DNA of 64,000 bases from NCBI GenBank assembly GCA_049334165.1, contig JBEGHD010000003.1, one strand, 5' to 3'. This DNA is from JBEGHD01 sp049334165. GTDB taxonomy: Bacteria > Bacteroidota > Bacteroidia > Flavobacteriales_D > Sanyastnellaceae. Positions 52,559 to 60,962 of this stretch are shown here, piece after piece; positions within the stretch are counted from its first letter, which is position 1; each line of letters starts with the position of its first letter. The position numbers were made by a program, and so were the translations under genes. Under the pieces are notes generated by a model. It saw nothing but the letters and a program-made list of their open reading frames with translations, searched no databases and was not told the DNA's origin.

Positions 52559-52783
52559 TTACTCTTTCAGTTTTCTAAAAATGTGCTCGAGACCATTTAG
52601 CTTGATCTCGTACATGAGCTGTAAGCGTTTGCCCAGCTTGCCAGCCGGAAACCCTTGCTGCTTAAACCAAACCAGATAAGGCTCGGGTAAATCGACCAGG
52701 CAGCGCCCTTTGAATTTTCCAAAAGGCATTTTCATGTTCACTGTTTCCACCATTTCGCGGTGCTGCTCGGGAGAGTTTTTCAT
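52559..52783 (-). CDS. DUF3820 family protein, 74 aa
   Basis: The core MPFGKFKGRCLVDLPEPYLVW ... QQGFPAGKLGKRLQLMYEIK is the DUF3820 pattern, a family of small putative nucleotide-related proteins. The start could be MKNSPEQ (chosen), MQPMKN at 52792, or further upstream. A TACTTTTG -7 box at 52798-52805 lies so close that starts upstream of 52792 are unlikely. Function unknown. Confidence 0.8.
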   Translation of the reverse strand: MKNSPEQHREMVETVNMKMPFGKFKGRCLVDLPEPYLVWFKQQGFPAGKLGKRLQLMYEIKLNGLEHIFRKLKE

Positions 52784-52881
52784 CGGCTGCATTAGGCAAA
52801 AGTAACACAAGTGGTCACCTCTCATTGGAGAAAATGTTCATAATAATCTCCTCAAAGATTTAGCTCTCCAAAAAGCAAAAT

Positions 52882-52889
52882 TATCTTTG
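52882..52889 (+). promoter_or_regulatory. -7 box of the DUF4494 gene
   Basis: TATCTTTG, exact TAnnTTTG match 34 nt before the start codon. Confidence 0.45.
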
Positions 52890-52923
52890 CGCTCCTTTTT
52901 AAAAAGAAAAACTCCGAGAAGCG

Positions 52924-53574
52924 ATGACGAATAAAAATTGGTTTACCTGCCGAATCCGATACCAAAAACTCGATGAAAGCGGAAAAGAAGTGAAGGCTAC
53001 GGAGTCTTACCTTCTCGATGCCTACTCATTCACAGAAGCCGAAACGCGGATCATCGACATCATGACAGAAATGATTCGCGGCAATTTTCAGGTGGTCAAC
53101 ATCACCAAATCTAACCTCTCGGAAATAATCCCGGATGAAGAAGCCGAAAAATGGTTTAAGGTGAAAGTGGCTCTCATCATTTACGATGAGGAGAGCGGTA
53201 AGGAGAAGCAAAGCACACAGTACGTTTTGACCGCAGCCAATGACGTAAAAGAAGCCTACGACAAAACTCAGGAAGCCATGAAGGGGTCAGTAAGCAGCTA
53301 CGTGATTCCATCGATTACTTACACCAAAATTGTTGAAGTTTTCGCTTACACCGAAGATGAGGAGCTTCGTCACAAGATGGAGGAAAAAGGAATGAAGCCG
53401 CTCAACGATGTTTTGGAAACAGCAGAAAACATGAATGCGGCAATGAATGAAGCAGCCTCAACTATGTCTGCTCATGATAGTTTTGAAAATGAGAGCAACT
53501 CGCAATCTGATGCGCAAAGCAAAAATGAAGAGTACAGCGAGAGCGAAGAGGAAGAAGAAAACTCAAACCACTAA
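52924..53574 (+). CDS. DUF4494 family protein with acidic Ser/Glu-rich tail
   Basis: The first 145 residues match the Bacteroidota DUF4494 family (NWFTCRIRYQKLDESGK, ESYLLDAYSFTEAETRI, WFKVKVALIIYDEESGKEK, YVLTAANDVKEAYDKT, SYVIPSITYTKIVEVFAY). The two halves are similar, suggesting an internal duplication. The last 50 residues are a low-complexity acidic tail (SDAQSKNEEYSESEEEEE). Cytoplasmic, function unknown. Confidence 0.82.
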   Translation: MTNKNWFTCRIRYQKLDESGKEVKATESYLLDAYSFTEAETRIIDIMTEMIRGNFQVVNITKSNLSEIIPDEEAEKWFKVKVALIIYDEESGKEKQSTQYVLTAANDVKEAYDKTQEAMKGSVSSYVIPSITYTKIVEVFAYTEDEELRHKMEEKGMKPLNDVLETAENMNAAMNEAASTMSAHDSFENESNSQSDAQSKNEEYSESEEEEENSNH

Positions 53575-53991
53575 AAACCCGAAGAGGCCGATTTCCAGTG
53601 ATTGGGGAAATGCGACCTCTGCGTGGCTTCACTCGTAATATTGTTAGGCCAGTTGTTGAATTCTAGTTCAGCAAAATTGCTGCGAGTTCTACACTGTCTT
53701 CCGACAGCTTAAAACTACGAACGGCCATTAGTAAGAGTCCTCTTCGAACTGCTTCTAAGGCCGTTTTCAAAAATTAGTTTCTGGAAGTGATAAGTGTTAC
53801 GAATTAAAGTATTTGACTGGCAAAAGTTGTAATCCTAAAATCTATTCCTTTGTCGGTCGATTCCTACATAAATTTAATTCACGACCTTTTAGTTCTCCCC
53901 AGATTCTTAATTTCTTGTTGAAAAATCGCTGAATTCATCAGGGCTTTCAACCCTCCAAAGCGCCCTATTCTCAATACCTTTGAGAGAACCG
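53575..53991. other. Intergenic region with several consecutive hairpins; candidate structured RNA
   Basis: No protein gene is visible in these 417 bp. Four hairpins follow each other. 53584-53619 pairs GAGGCCGATTTCC with GGGAAATGCGACCTC (one bulge). 53669-53682 is CAGCAAAATTGCTG. 53686-53718 has CTGTC ttcc GACAG inside AGTT/AACT. 53720-53765 pairs AACGGCCATTAG with CTAAGGCCGTT (one bulge) and is followed by TTC. From 53780 to 53970 the sequence is AT-rich with nothing recognisable, then the OmpA-gene promoter. Confidence 0.4.
53975..53982 (+). promoter_or_regulatory. -7 box of the OmpA-family gene
   Basis: TACCTTTG, exact TAnnTTTG match. It overlaps an alternative TTG start at 53980 and so favours the ATG at 53992, leaving a very short untranslated leader. 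Confidence 0.4.
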
Positions 53992-55302
53992 ATGCGCAGC
54001 GCAACTCTCATATTTTTTATTTCGCTCCTCCTCTGCTCTACAGCTACAGCTCAGGATATTACCATCATTAATCAATACCCAGACAGCACCGGACCGGGTA
54101 ATCCCGAAAACTTTGTTTTAGAGAAATCTACTCGCCACGTTCTGGTAATCAATTATTATCAGCCTGCCGACACGGACCAAAGCGCCCGACTTCAGAAACT
54201 GATTGGTGACGCTCTCAACTTTTACCTCGATCAGTGTGTGGCTTACGAAGATGACGAAATTGTCCTACGGAAAAACAGAAAAACGATTTTGCGAGAACTG
54301 GATCAAATTGTGGCTGACGCTGTAAAATACTACCAGTTTAAAATCAACGGCAGTTTTGAAGGCTTCTCTAAAGAGGTTGAAGAAAAGGTGAAATCACTCG
54401 ATGGGAAAGAGTTTGAGAAGTCGGCCTTTTACAATAAAAACCTGAGTGATAAAAAACTGGCTTACAAATCGAGTCAGTTTTTTAATGAGGAGATAAACTC
54501 GCTTAAAAGGCTAGTAAACAAAGAAGTTGGCAACCTGCAGAACGAGCAGTTGATGGTTTTGTCGGGGTCAAAATCCGAGCCGGTAGATCAGGAAGAGCTC
54601 ATTGCTGAGATCGACAGCTTTCGAAAAAACGATCCGCTCACACCATTGGAAATGGAGTTTAGCGATGCTACTGTAACGCTGCTGGCCGCGGAAGACGAGT
54701 GGACACTGCCCGGAAGTGAGCCGGATTCTGGAGATCAACCTGCTGATGAAGACTTTGCCGAGCGCGTGTTTAGGCTGCTTGAAAAAAATGAAAAACAACT
54801 CGATCAATTGCAAAGGGAAATCGATCAACTCAAGCTTCAACAAGAACTCGAAAAGCCCGAGCCAACAGCTGCGAGGCCAGACCTGCAACAGCAAGTTGAC
54901 GAATTGAGAAACCTGGTTGTGAAAGTTCTCAACAACGAACAACCTCCGGCAGATGAAATCAAAAAAGTGGCTACTTACAATCTGCCTGACGCTGTCAATA
55001 TTTACTTCGGCATGGGGAGTACCAACCTCGATATTGCCTCGCAGTACAAGCTCAATGAAATCGTAGAGTTGCTGGGACACAACCCAACCTTCAAACTAGT
55101 GATTACGGGATATGCGGATAAAACTGGCAACGTTTCTTCGAATCTCAAGCTGTCGCAGGCACGGTCAAAAGCTGTGAAAAAGTACATCGCAGCCAGTGGA
55201 ATCGACTCCTCCAGGCTCATCGTCAATTTCTTTGGTGACCAAAACTCAACCTCAACCAATCCGCAAGACAGAAAAGTTGTAGTGGAATTCGTACCCTTGT
55301 AA
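53992..55302 (+). CDS. OmpA-family peptidoglycan-binding outer-membrane protein
   Basis: A 436-residue protein with a signal peptide (SATLIFFISLLLCSTATA), a helical region, and a coiled coil near residues 265-300 (LLEKNEKQLDQLQREI). The C-terminal OmpA-like domain has NIYFGMGSTNLDIASQYKLN, VITGYADKTGNVSSNLKLS, ARSKAVKKYIAASGIDSSRL and DRKVVVEFVPL. The Asp and Arg that bind diaminopimelate are present (GYADKTG, SQARSKAV). No beta-barrel is evident, so the N-terminal part is probably periplasmic. The FAH gene follows at 20 bp. Confidence 0.86.
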   Translation: MRSATLIFFISLLLCSTATAQDITIINQYPDSTGPGNPENFVLEKSTRHVLVINYYQPADTDQSARLQKLIGDALNFYLDQCVAYEDDEIVLRKNRKTILRELDQIVADAVKYYQFKINGSFEGFSKEVEEKVKSLDGKEFEKSAFYNKNLSDKKLAYKSSQFFNEEINSLKRLVNKEVGNLQNEQLMVLSGSKSEPVDQEELIAEIDSFRKNDPLTPLEMEFSDATVTLLAAEDEWTLPGSEPDSGDQPADEDFAERVFRLLEKNEKQLDQLQREIDQLKLQQELEKPEPTAARPDLQQQVDELRNLVVKVLNNEQPPADEIKKVATYNLPDAVNIYFGMGSTNLDIASQYKLNEIVELLGHNPTFKLVITGYADKTGNVSSNLKLSQARSKAVKKYIAASGIDSSRLIVNFFGDQNSTSTNPQDRKVVVEFVPL

Positions 55303-55322
55303 TCCAAAAAGTTTCAATTGAG

Positions 55323-55937
55323 ATGAAGATCATTTGCATTGGCAGAAATTACAGCGAACACGCCAAGGAGTTGGGCAACGAGCTTCCTTCGGAACCGGTT
55401 TATTTCCTCAAACCAGACTCTTCGATTTTGCCCAATAAAAACGCTTTTTACATCCCGCACTTCTCAGAAGATGTACACTACGAAGTGGAATTGATTGTGA
55501 AAATCAACCGACTGGGGAAAAACATCGACAAAAAATTTGCACATCGCTACTACAACGAGATCGGTCTCGGAATCGACTTCACAGCGCGTGATGTGCAGCA
55601 GAAATGCAAAGAAAAAGGACTTCCCTGGGAGAAGGCAAAGGCTTTTGACGGTTCGGCTGTGGTCAGCAAAAAGTTTATTCCACTTTCGGAGTTTGATGAT
55701 TTCGAAAACATAAAATTTTCGCTCACCAAAAACGATGAGCTGGTGCAAGACGGCCAGTCTAAGCATATGATCTTCGGCATCGATGAAATCATCAGCTATG
55801 TCAGCCAGTTTATGACGCTAAAAATTGGCGACCTGATTTTCACTGGGACTCCCAAAGGCGTAGGCCCGGTAAGCATCGGTGACGAGCTGGTTGGCAAGCT
55901 CGAGGGAAAGGAAATGTTTAAAGTAAAAGTGCGCTAG
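55323..55937 (+). CDS. Fumarylacetoacetate hydrolase (FAH) family protein
   Basis: A 204-residue FAH-fold enzyme with IICIGRNYSEHAKELGNE, PVYFLKPDSSIL, the metal ligand pair in VHYEVELIVKI (E-x-E), GIDFTARDVQQ, KAFDGSAVV and GDLIFTGTPKGVGPV. The family covers acylpyruvate hydrolases, oxaloacetate decarboxylases and tautomerases; the length and motifs resemble acylpyruvase/oxaloacetate tautomerase types. Its stop overlaps the stop of the convergent CpeT-like gene in the bases CTAG. Confidence 0.93.
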   Translation: MKIICIGRNYSEHAKELGNELPSEPVYFLKPDSSILPNKNAFYIPHFSEDVHYEVELIVKINRLGKNIDKKFAHRYYNEIGLGIDFTARDVQQKCKEKGLPWEKAKAFDGSAVVSKKFIPLSEFDDFENIKFSLTKNDELVQDGQSKHMIFGIDEIISYVSQFMTLKIGDLIFTGTPKGVGPVSIGDELVGKLEGKEMFKVKVR

Positions 55938-56575
55938 TTCTTAATCCTTTTAAAAACGTATCCGCCTTTCTCGGCTCCCCACACCTGGCTTCCATCAGAA
56001 TCAAAACCACGATCCCAGGAATAGATTTCATTTTTCTTAATCACAACTTCAGAAGTTGCGTAAGAAGCACCTTGCAGCTCACTCGGGCAGCTTTTTTCGT
56101 CAGTGGACCCACGAAAAGCTTTATCGGAAAAACTCAGTAAAACGGCACAGCCATCCTTTTTTTCGAGTTCTTGGGGCTTTAATCCCTCCAGAGGATCCGA
56201 ACTTCTAAAAGCTCCAATGTAATTTTCATTGTTGGGTATGAGGAAAATCTCGCTTTTAAATTGGTTTTCATCTGTTTTGAAGACCTTGTAAACGCGTTGT
56301 CTGTAAGGCTCATCTTGCTTAAAAGTCACGGCCTGCTCCACGTAGAGATAAAAAATGCTGTCGTTGCTAAACCTCGGCCAAATCGGATACATGTGAAGCG
56401 TGATGTCAAAAAATGATTCGTCTTGCTCGTGTTGTTCCGAGCTCGCAAAAGATCCTGTCATCCACTGCTTCAGTTTCTCGAAATCACCACCAGTGCTGAC
56501 CGATGTACTGGTACGATTGGAGCACGATGCCAGAAGAATGACTGCTAAAAGGGCACAAAATGATCTAAACTTCAT
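55934..56575 (-). CDS. CpcT/CpeT-family lipoprotein
   Basis: A 213-residue lipoprotein (lipobox LLASC, Cys at about 18). The body is the CpcT/CpeT chromophore-lyase fold: LKQWMTGSFASSEQ, DITLHMYPIWP, FYLYVEQAV, PYRQRVYKVF, DGCAVLLSF, FRGSTDEKSCPS and ending WDRGFDSDGSQVWGAEKGGY. In cyanobacteria these proteins attach bilins to phycobiliproteins; here there are no phycobiliproteins, so a different ligand is likely. It overlaps the end of the sugar transporter gene by 11 bp and should be co-translated with it. Confidence 0.85.
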   Translation of the reverse strand: MKFRSFCALLAVILLASCSNRTSTSVSTGGDFEKLKQWMTGSFASSEQHEQDESFFDITLHMYPIWPRFSNDSIFYLYVEQAVTFKQDEPYRQRVYKVFKTDENQFKSEIFLIPNNENYIGAFRSSDPLEGLKPQELEKKDGCAVLLSFSDKAFRGSTDEKSCPSELQGASYATSEVVIKKNEIYSWDRGFDSDGSQVWGAEKGGYVFKRIKN

Positions 56576-57977
56576 CGATGCTTGATTTATGTTTCCTGGA
56601 CTTCGACAGATCGGTAATTTTACTACCGCGCCAACCGTAATAGAATAAATAAATGTACAGCAAAATTAAGAGTCCGAATGATTGCTGAAGTCCGAAGTGA
56701 TCGGCAAGCCCTCCCTGAATCATAGGGATTATGGCTCCGCCAACGACCATCATCACCAGCAGCGAGGAGCCCTGGGCTGTGTATTTTCCCAATCCGCGAA
56801 TTGCTAAAGTGAAAATATTTGACCACATGATAGAATTGAACAAACCGATTGCTGTAACTGCCCACAATGCCCAATAACTTTCTGTAACAAGAGCGACCAG
56901 CAGCAAGGCTGCGGAAATCACAGAAAAGATCGAAAGTGTTTTATCGGCTTTAAACTTTCCTAGAAAAAATGCTCCAAAGTTCAGTAGCAAGAAAATCACG
57001 AAATAGAAAATCTGCTCGAACGCCAATCCACTTACTTCGAAAACCAGATAGGTTGCCCCAAACCCGGCAGCCAACACAGCGCCCAGTTTTTTGACCAGTG
57101 ACAATCTGCTTAGAAAAATTGCTCCCGCAAATCGCCCAATCATTGCACCTCCCCAATAAAAAGCCAGATAGCGAGTACCGATTTTCTCGGGAATCCCCAG
57201 AAGTTCATCGTAGTAGCTTATGAGCGAGCTGCCGATGGCCACTTCAGCACCTACATAAACGAATATTGCGAGCATGCCCAGTCTCAGGTGGCGAAACTTA
57301 AAGGCCCCGAGTGATGAAGGAATTGAATCTTCTTCGCTCATCTTTGGAAGTGTAATGAACCAAAGAATTATGGCCATGAGTACGAAAACACCACCAAGTA
57401 CGATGTAGGGTATTTTCACCGAAGCACCAGCCGATTGAGTGCTGTCGAAAAAATATTGGAAAATGAAATAACCGCCAATCAACGGAGCCAGGGTGGTTCC
57501 CAGTGAGTTGAACGCCTGTGCCGTGTTCAGCCTGCTCGCTGCCGACTCTTCAGGACCTAAAATGGACACGTATGGATTGCAGCAGATTTGAAGAAGTGTC
57601 AGCCCCAGCCCAAGGACGAAAAGCGCACCTAGAAAGAGTTCATAGCTCGAGTTAGCCGCTGCTGGGATAAACAAAAAGCAACCTGCTCCAGAAATCAACA
57701 GCCCAGTCAGCATGCCGTTCTTGTAACCGATTCTAGCAATGGGATCACCCGTCCTTATCGAAATCAGAAAGTAAATCACAGAGCCCACAAAATAGGCCCC
57801 GAAAAAAGCAGTCTGAACAAGGAAGGACTGAAAGTAAGTCAGGTTAAAATCACCCTTAAACTCAGGGATCAGGATATCGTTCATGCTGGTGATAAAGCCC
57901 CACATGAAGAATAGTGTGGTGACAGCAATGAGTGCAATGGTCCGCTGAATGCGGGAGGTTGAGTTAGGTGTTGTCAT
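56565..57977 (-). CDS. Sugar:proton symporter of the FucP/GlcP type (MFS)
   Basis: A 470-residue major facilitator protein with about 12 helices. FucP-class motifs include FFMWGFITSMNDILIPEFK, QTAFFGAYFVGSV, GLTLLQICCNPYVSILGPEE, SRLNTAQAFNSLGTTLAPLIGG, FYWGGAMIGRFAGA and GLFNSIMWSNIFTLAIRGLG. It likely imports glucose, galactose, fucose or a related sugar. It has an exact -7 box 20 nt upstream and is followed by the overlapping CpeT-like lipoprotein. Confidence 0.93.
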   Translation of the reverse strand: MTTPNSTSRIQRTIALIAVTTLFFMWGFITSMNDILIPEFKGDFNLTYFQSFLVQTAFFGAYFVGSVIYFLISIRTGDPIARIGYKNGMLTGLLISGAGCFLFIPAAANSSYELFLGALFVLGLGLTLLQICCNPYVSILGPEESAASRLNTAQAFNSLGTTLAPLIGGYFIFQYFFDSTQSAGASVKIPYIVLGGVFVLMAIILWFITLPKMSEEDSIPSSLGAFKFRHLRLGMLAIFVYVGAEVAIGSSLISYYDELLGIPEKIGTRYLAFYWGGAMIGRFAGAIFLSRLSLVKKLGAVLAAGFGATYLVFEVSGLAFEQIFYFVIFLLLNFGAFFLGKFKADKTLSIFSVISAALLLVALVTESYWALWAVTAIGLFNSIMWSNIFTLAIRGLGKYTAQGSSLLVMMVVGGAIIPMIQGGLADHFGLQQSFGLLILLYIYLFYYGWRGSKITDLSKSRKHKSSIDEV

Positions 57978-57996
57978 TTGGCGATCGGTTTCGCCT

Positions 57997-58004
57997 CAAA
58001 AATA
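57997..58004 (-). promoter_or_regulatory. -7 box of the sugar transporter gene
   Basis: TATTTTTG on the minus strand, exact TAnnTTTG match 20 nt before the start codon. Confidence 0.45.
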
Positions 58005-58045
58005 ACCGAATTCTTTAATGATTAAGTTGCGAGAAAAAAGCTGAC

Positions 58046-60697
58046 TTATCTAATTATGGTAATCGTACCCGTGCGTGTTTCTTCAACCTCATTTACTCCT
58101 TCATAGGTAATTACGTAGGTGTAAATGTTATTAAGCGCATAGTGATCTCCGTCATTCACCTCACCTAGCCATCTGTCTTTAGGATTTCCTGTCTGGAATA
58201 CTACATCACCCCAACGGTTGAAAATGTACATTTCAAATTTTTTGACCCCCTGGGATTCAACCTGAAAGTACTCGTTTATACCGTCTCCATTAGGAGAGAA
58301 TGCATTCGGAATGTAAATCGAAACCGGTGGATCGATATTTATAGTAGTAGAGCTGACACATCCGATTTCGGTTGTCACCGTTAATTCTGTAACGTATTCC
58401 TGCAACCCGTCAAACTCGTGAATCGGATCTTGTGACAAACTCGATCCACCATCGCCAAAATTCCACTCGTAAGTGCAGTTCTCGCATTCTGGAACGGTTC
58501 CACCTGCAAACTGAATTTCTGTATCCGTGAGAAGTTGACGGTCGATCGTAGCTTGCACGTAGTCGATGTCTACTTCCACTTCAGCAGAAATAGAATCTTC
58601 GCAGATGTCCACTGCGGTAACCTCATAGATAGTTGGTCCGTCAGGCCACACTTCCACTTGTTGTCCCACAAGACCTGAAGGCGACCAGAAATACTCAAAC
58701 CCACCTTCACCGCCTTCGGCAATTGCACTTAGAGTTGCTGGTGTTCCTTCGCAAATTAGCGTGTCCTCAACTGGAGTGATATCCATCGGATTGTCAGGAA
58801 TATTAATAATCATACTGTCCTGAGCCGTGTACCCGCAGGCCTCTTCCATAAATAGAGTGACCTGAACGGTTTCATAAGACTGAACGGTAATCTGAGCCGT
58901 TGAATCATAAACCAGAGTATCAACATGCCACAGATATGAATAAGGTACTTCTCCTCCTTCAATGTCTGGGAAAAGCACAGTTTGATCAACGCAGGATGCA
59001 TCCACATCTTCTCCAATATCAATATTGATGGGCGTTGGCTGGTATTCGAGCACAGTTGTAACCGTATCCGCAGCATTACACTCATCAGTTACAATCAAAG
59101 TAATGTTAGTAGTATCACTTACATTAATGGTAAAAGTGGTATCTGAACTTTGCTCAGCGCCATCCACTAGCCATGAATAAGTGTATTCGCCAAGTCCTCC
59201 ACTCACCTCAGGAAAGAATGAGGTTGTATCGACACATGTGACGTCTACTGTATTTGGCATATTATCTATAACTGGAAGATCTCCGGGAGTAACCGTTACT
59301 TCATCAACAACTTCCGTGTCGCACTGATCCGATAAGGTGAGTGTATAGGTTGTTTCCTGATCCAATTGTGTCGTTAGAGTTGGATCCGTGCTCAGGACAT
59401 TTCCATTATCATCTACCCATTCGTAAAGGATTTCCGGTCTGCCGGCATAAACATCGCTGGTAAGAGTAAAAGTTTCACTGCACGATCCCAGAATAAAGTC
59501 ATCCTCCACAATTTCACCTTCAAGTTCATCCTGAATAAAAATTGTAAAGTTCGTCTCAATGAAGTCGTCTGTACATTCGACATAATTTAAAACAGACATG
59601 GTTAGTGAGTCTAGTCCTTCCACTACATCGTCTTCAAAAATCTCAAGGTCAAGAATAATTTCGTTGGTGCCTTCAGCAAAAAACAAGCTGTCAGGCAATT
59701 CTGCATAATCCACGCCCGCTTCAGCATTTCCGCCATAAACTATTTCTACCCAGTCATCTCCTCCGCCTTCAGCACGTGAAAAAATTAATTCACTTGGTGG
59801 ACAGGTTTCGTACACAGTGTTATCTCCATCTACACCTGTTCCAAGAACTACATTGATAATCTCGGGACTGGTAAAGCTGTTGTTTTCAAGGAATATTGCA
59901 GAGTCAAACCCGGTGTCTATCGCATCGGCAATTGCAAGCTTAATGTGATAAGTTTCTCCGCACTGCACCTCGGCAGAGGCTTGCAAAGGAACCGTGAAGC
60001 CGTCAAACTGAATATTATATGGAGTTGGGCCTCCACCAAAGTCATAGTTATTATCGACATAATACTCACAATTCACACACGGGCCGGAAACACCATCGTT
60101 TCCATTGTTGATGTTGTTAATCGAAACAGGAAGATTTGTACCGGGTACAATTGCAATATTCTCAGCATTATTAGAATAAGGGCCATTTATACCAGGTCCA
60201 CTTAGAAAAAATCCAAAAATGTCGTTGTAGCTATTTACAAATTCGGGATACTCCTCTGATGCCCACACGTAGTTGAACTTAATCGAGTCACCTTGCGGAA
60301 CAAAATCAAATTCAACAACTGCCTCATCATTCAGGTTTGTAGAATTTGCAGCTTGCTCCAAATCGCTATCGTTGTAGTTAGTTGTTCCCGGACCACTAGA
60401 TGACCCAGACTCGTTTGGTCCTAAAGCCACAGTAACCCCTCCAGAGGCCATGATCATTCCTTCCTCAAGTGTTATTTCATCGCTGGCATTTTGGAAAGAA
60501 CCGACATAGACTGAGACCTGATCTCCAGGCATTCCATTAAATGTAATATTGGAAACCTCCACTCCTTCACCAATCAAAAACTGAGTAACGTACTCTTCGA
60601 CAGTCAGAGTGTTGTCGACATCAATCTGTGCAGATGATGTGAGAAATGAGAAAATGGCCAAGGAGGCCACAATAAATTTTATAGTGGTCGATCTCAT
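58046..60697 (-). CDS. Choice-of-anchor-L protein with type B T9SS sorting domain, 883 aa
   Basis: After a signal peptide (IKFIVASLAIFSFLTSSAQ) comes a choice-of-anchor-L domain (LTVEEYVTQFLIGEGVEVSN, LEEGMIMASGGV, VEFDFVPQGDSIKFNYVWAS, EYPEFVNSYNDIFGFFLSGP). A Calx-beta-like region follows (GTNEIILDLEIFEDD), then four or five Ig/SprB-like repeats with a Cys each (YTYSWLVDGAEQSS, YSYLWHVDTLVYD), and a PKD domain (YEWNFGDGGSSLSQDPIHEF). The gliding-motility-type sorting domain has NAFSPNGDGINEYF, IFNRWGDVVFQTGN and GTITIIR at the end. Exported by T9SS; probable adhesin. No enzyme motif seen. Confidence 0.9.
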   Translation of the reverse strand: MRSTTIKFIVASLAIFSFLTSSAQIDVDNTLTVEEYVTQFLIGEGVEVSNITFNGMPGDQVSVYVGSFQNASDEITLEEGMIMASGGVTVALGPNESGSSSGPGTTNYNDSDLEQAANSTNLNDEAVVEFDFVPQGDSIKFNYVWASEEYPEFVNSYNDIFGFFLSGPGINGPYSNNAENIAIVPGTNLPVSINNINNGNDGVSGPCVNCEYYVDNNYDFGGGPTPYNIQFDGFTVPLQASAEVQCGETYHIKLAIADAIDTGFDSAIFLENNSFTSPEIINVVLGTGVDGDNTVYETCPPSELIFSRAEGGGDDWVEIVYGGNAEAGVDYAELPDSLFFAEGTNEIILDLEIFEDDVVEGLDSLTMSVLNYVECTDDFIETNFTIFIQDELEGEIVEDDFILGSCSETFTLTSDVYAGRPEILYEWVDDNGNVLSTDPTLTTQLDQETTYTLTLSDQCDTEVVDEVTVTPGDLPVIDNMPNTVDVTCVDTTSFFPEVSGGLGEYTYSWLVDGAEQSSDTTFTINVSDTTNITLIVTDECNAADTVTTVLEYQPTPINIDIGEDVDASCVDQTVLFPDIEGGEVPYSYLWHVDTLVYDSTAQITVQSYETVQVTLFMEEACGYTAQDSMIINIPDNPMDITPVEDTLICEGTPATLSAIAEGGEGGFEYFWSPSGLVGQQVEVWPDGPTIYEVTAVDICEDSISAEVEVDIDYVQATIDRQLLTDTEIQFAGGTVPECENCTYEWNFGDGGSSLSQDPIHEFDGLQEYVTELTVTTEIGCVSSTTINIDPPVSIYIPNAFSPNGDGINEYFQVESQGVKKFEMYIFNRWGDVVFQTGNPKDRWLGEVNDGDHYALNNIYTYVITYEGVNEVEETRTGTITIIR

Positions 60698-60825
60698 AAT
60701 TTCAAGATGGCTTTCTTAAGGTCTATTGAATTTTTCAGTGTCTATGTCAATGACCAGCGACACCTCCAAATGGTTGCCCATTTGTTGAATTCAAAAGTAG
60801 TTTTTTTGGCAAAACTGGTAAAACA

Positions 60826-60869
60826 AGAAAGCCCTCTGACCTAATTTTTGTTATAGGTGAGGGCTTTCT
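60826..60869 (-). terminator. Terminator of the ECF sigma factor gene
   Basis: AGAAAGCCCTC and GAGGGCTTTCT make an 11-bp stem with an inner CCTA/TAGG pair; the minus-strand tail is CTTTCTTGTTTTACC. It lies 93 bp past the sigma factor stop. Confidence 0.72.
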
Positions 60870-60962
60870 ATAATCTTGTATTTTGATAATCAGAAGTCTG
60901 CTCTGGCAATCATTAATGAATCCAGATTTTAAAGCCCGAGATCCGGGAAATGTCAAACTTCT

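Noticed and set aside
53645..53651. GTTAGGC as an integron attC core site
   Set aside because: The matching RYYYAAC partner, attC folding and any integrase or cassette array are missing; a 7-mer match is expected by chance.
60747..60956. A 69-residue minus-strand frame between the choice-of-anchor-L and sigma genes
   Set aside because: It contains the sigma factor terminator and has no family resemblance.
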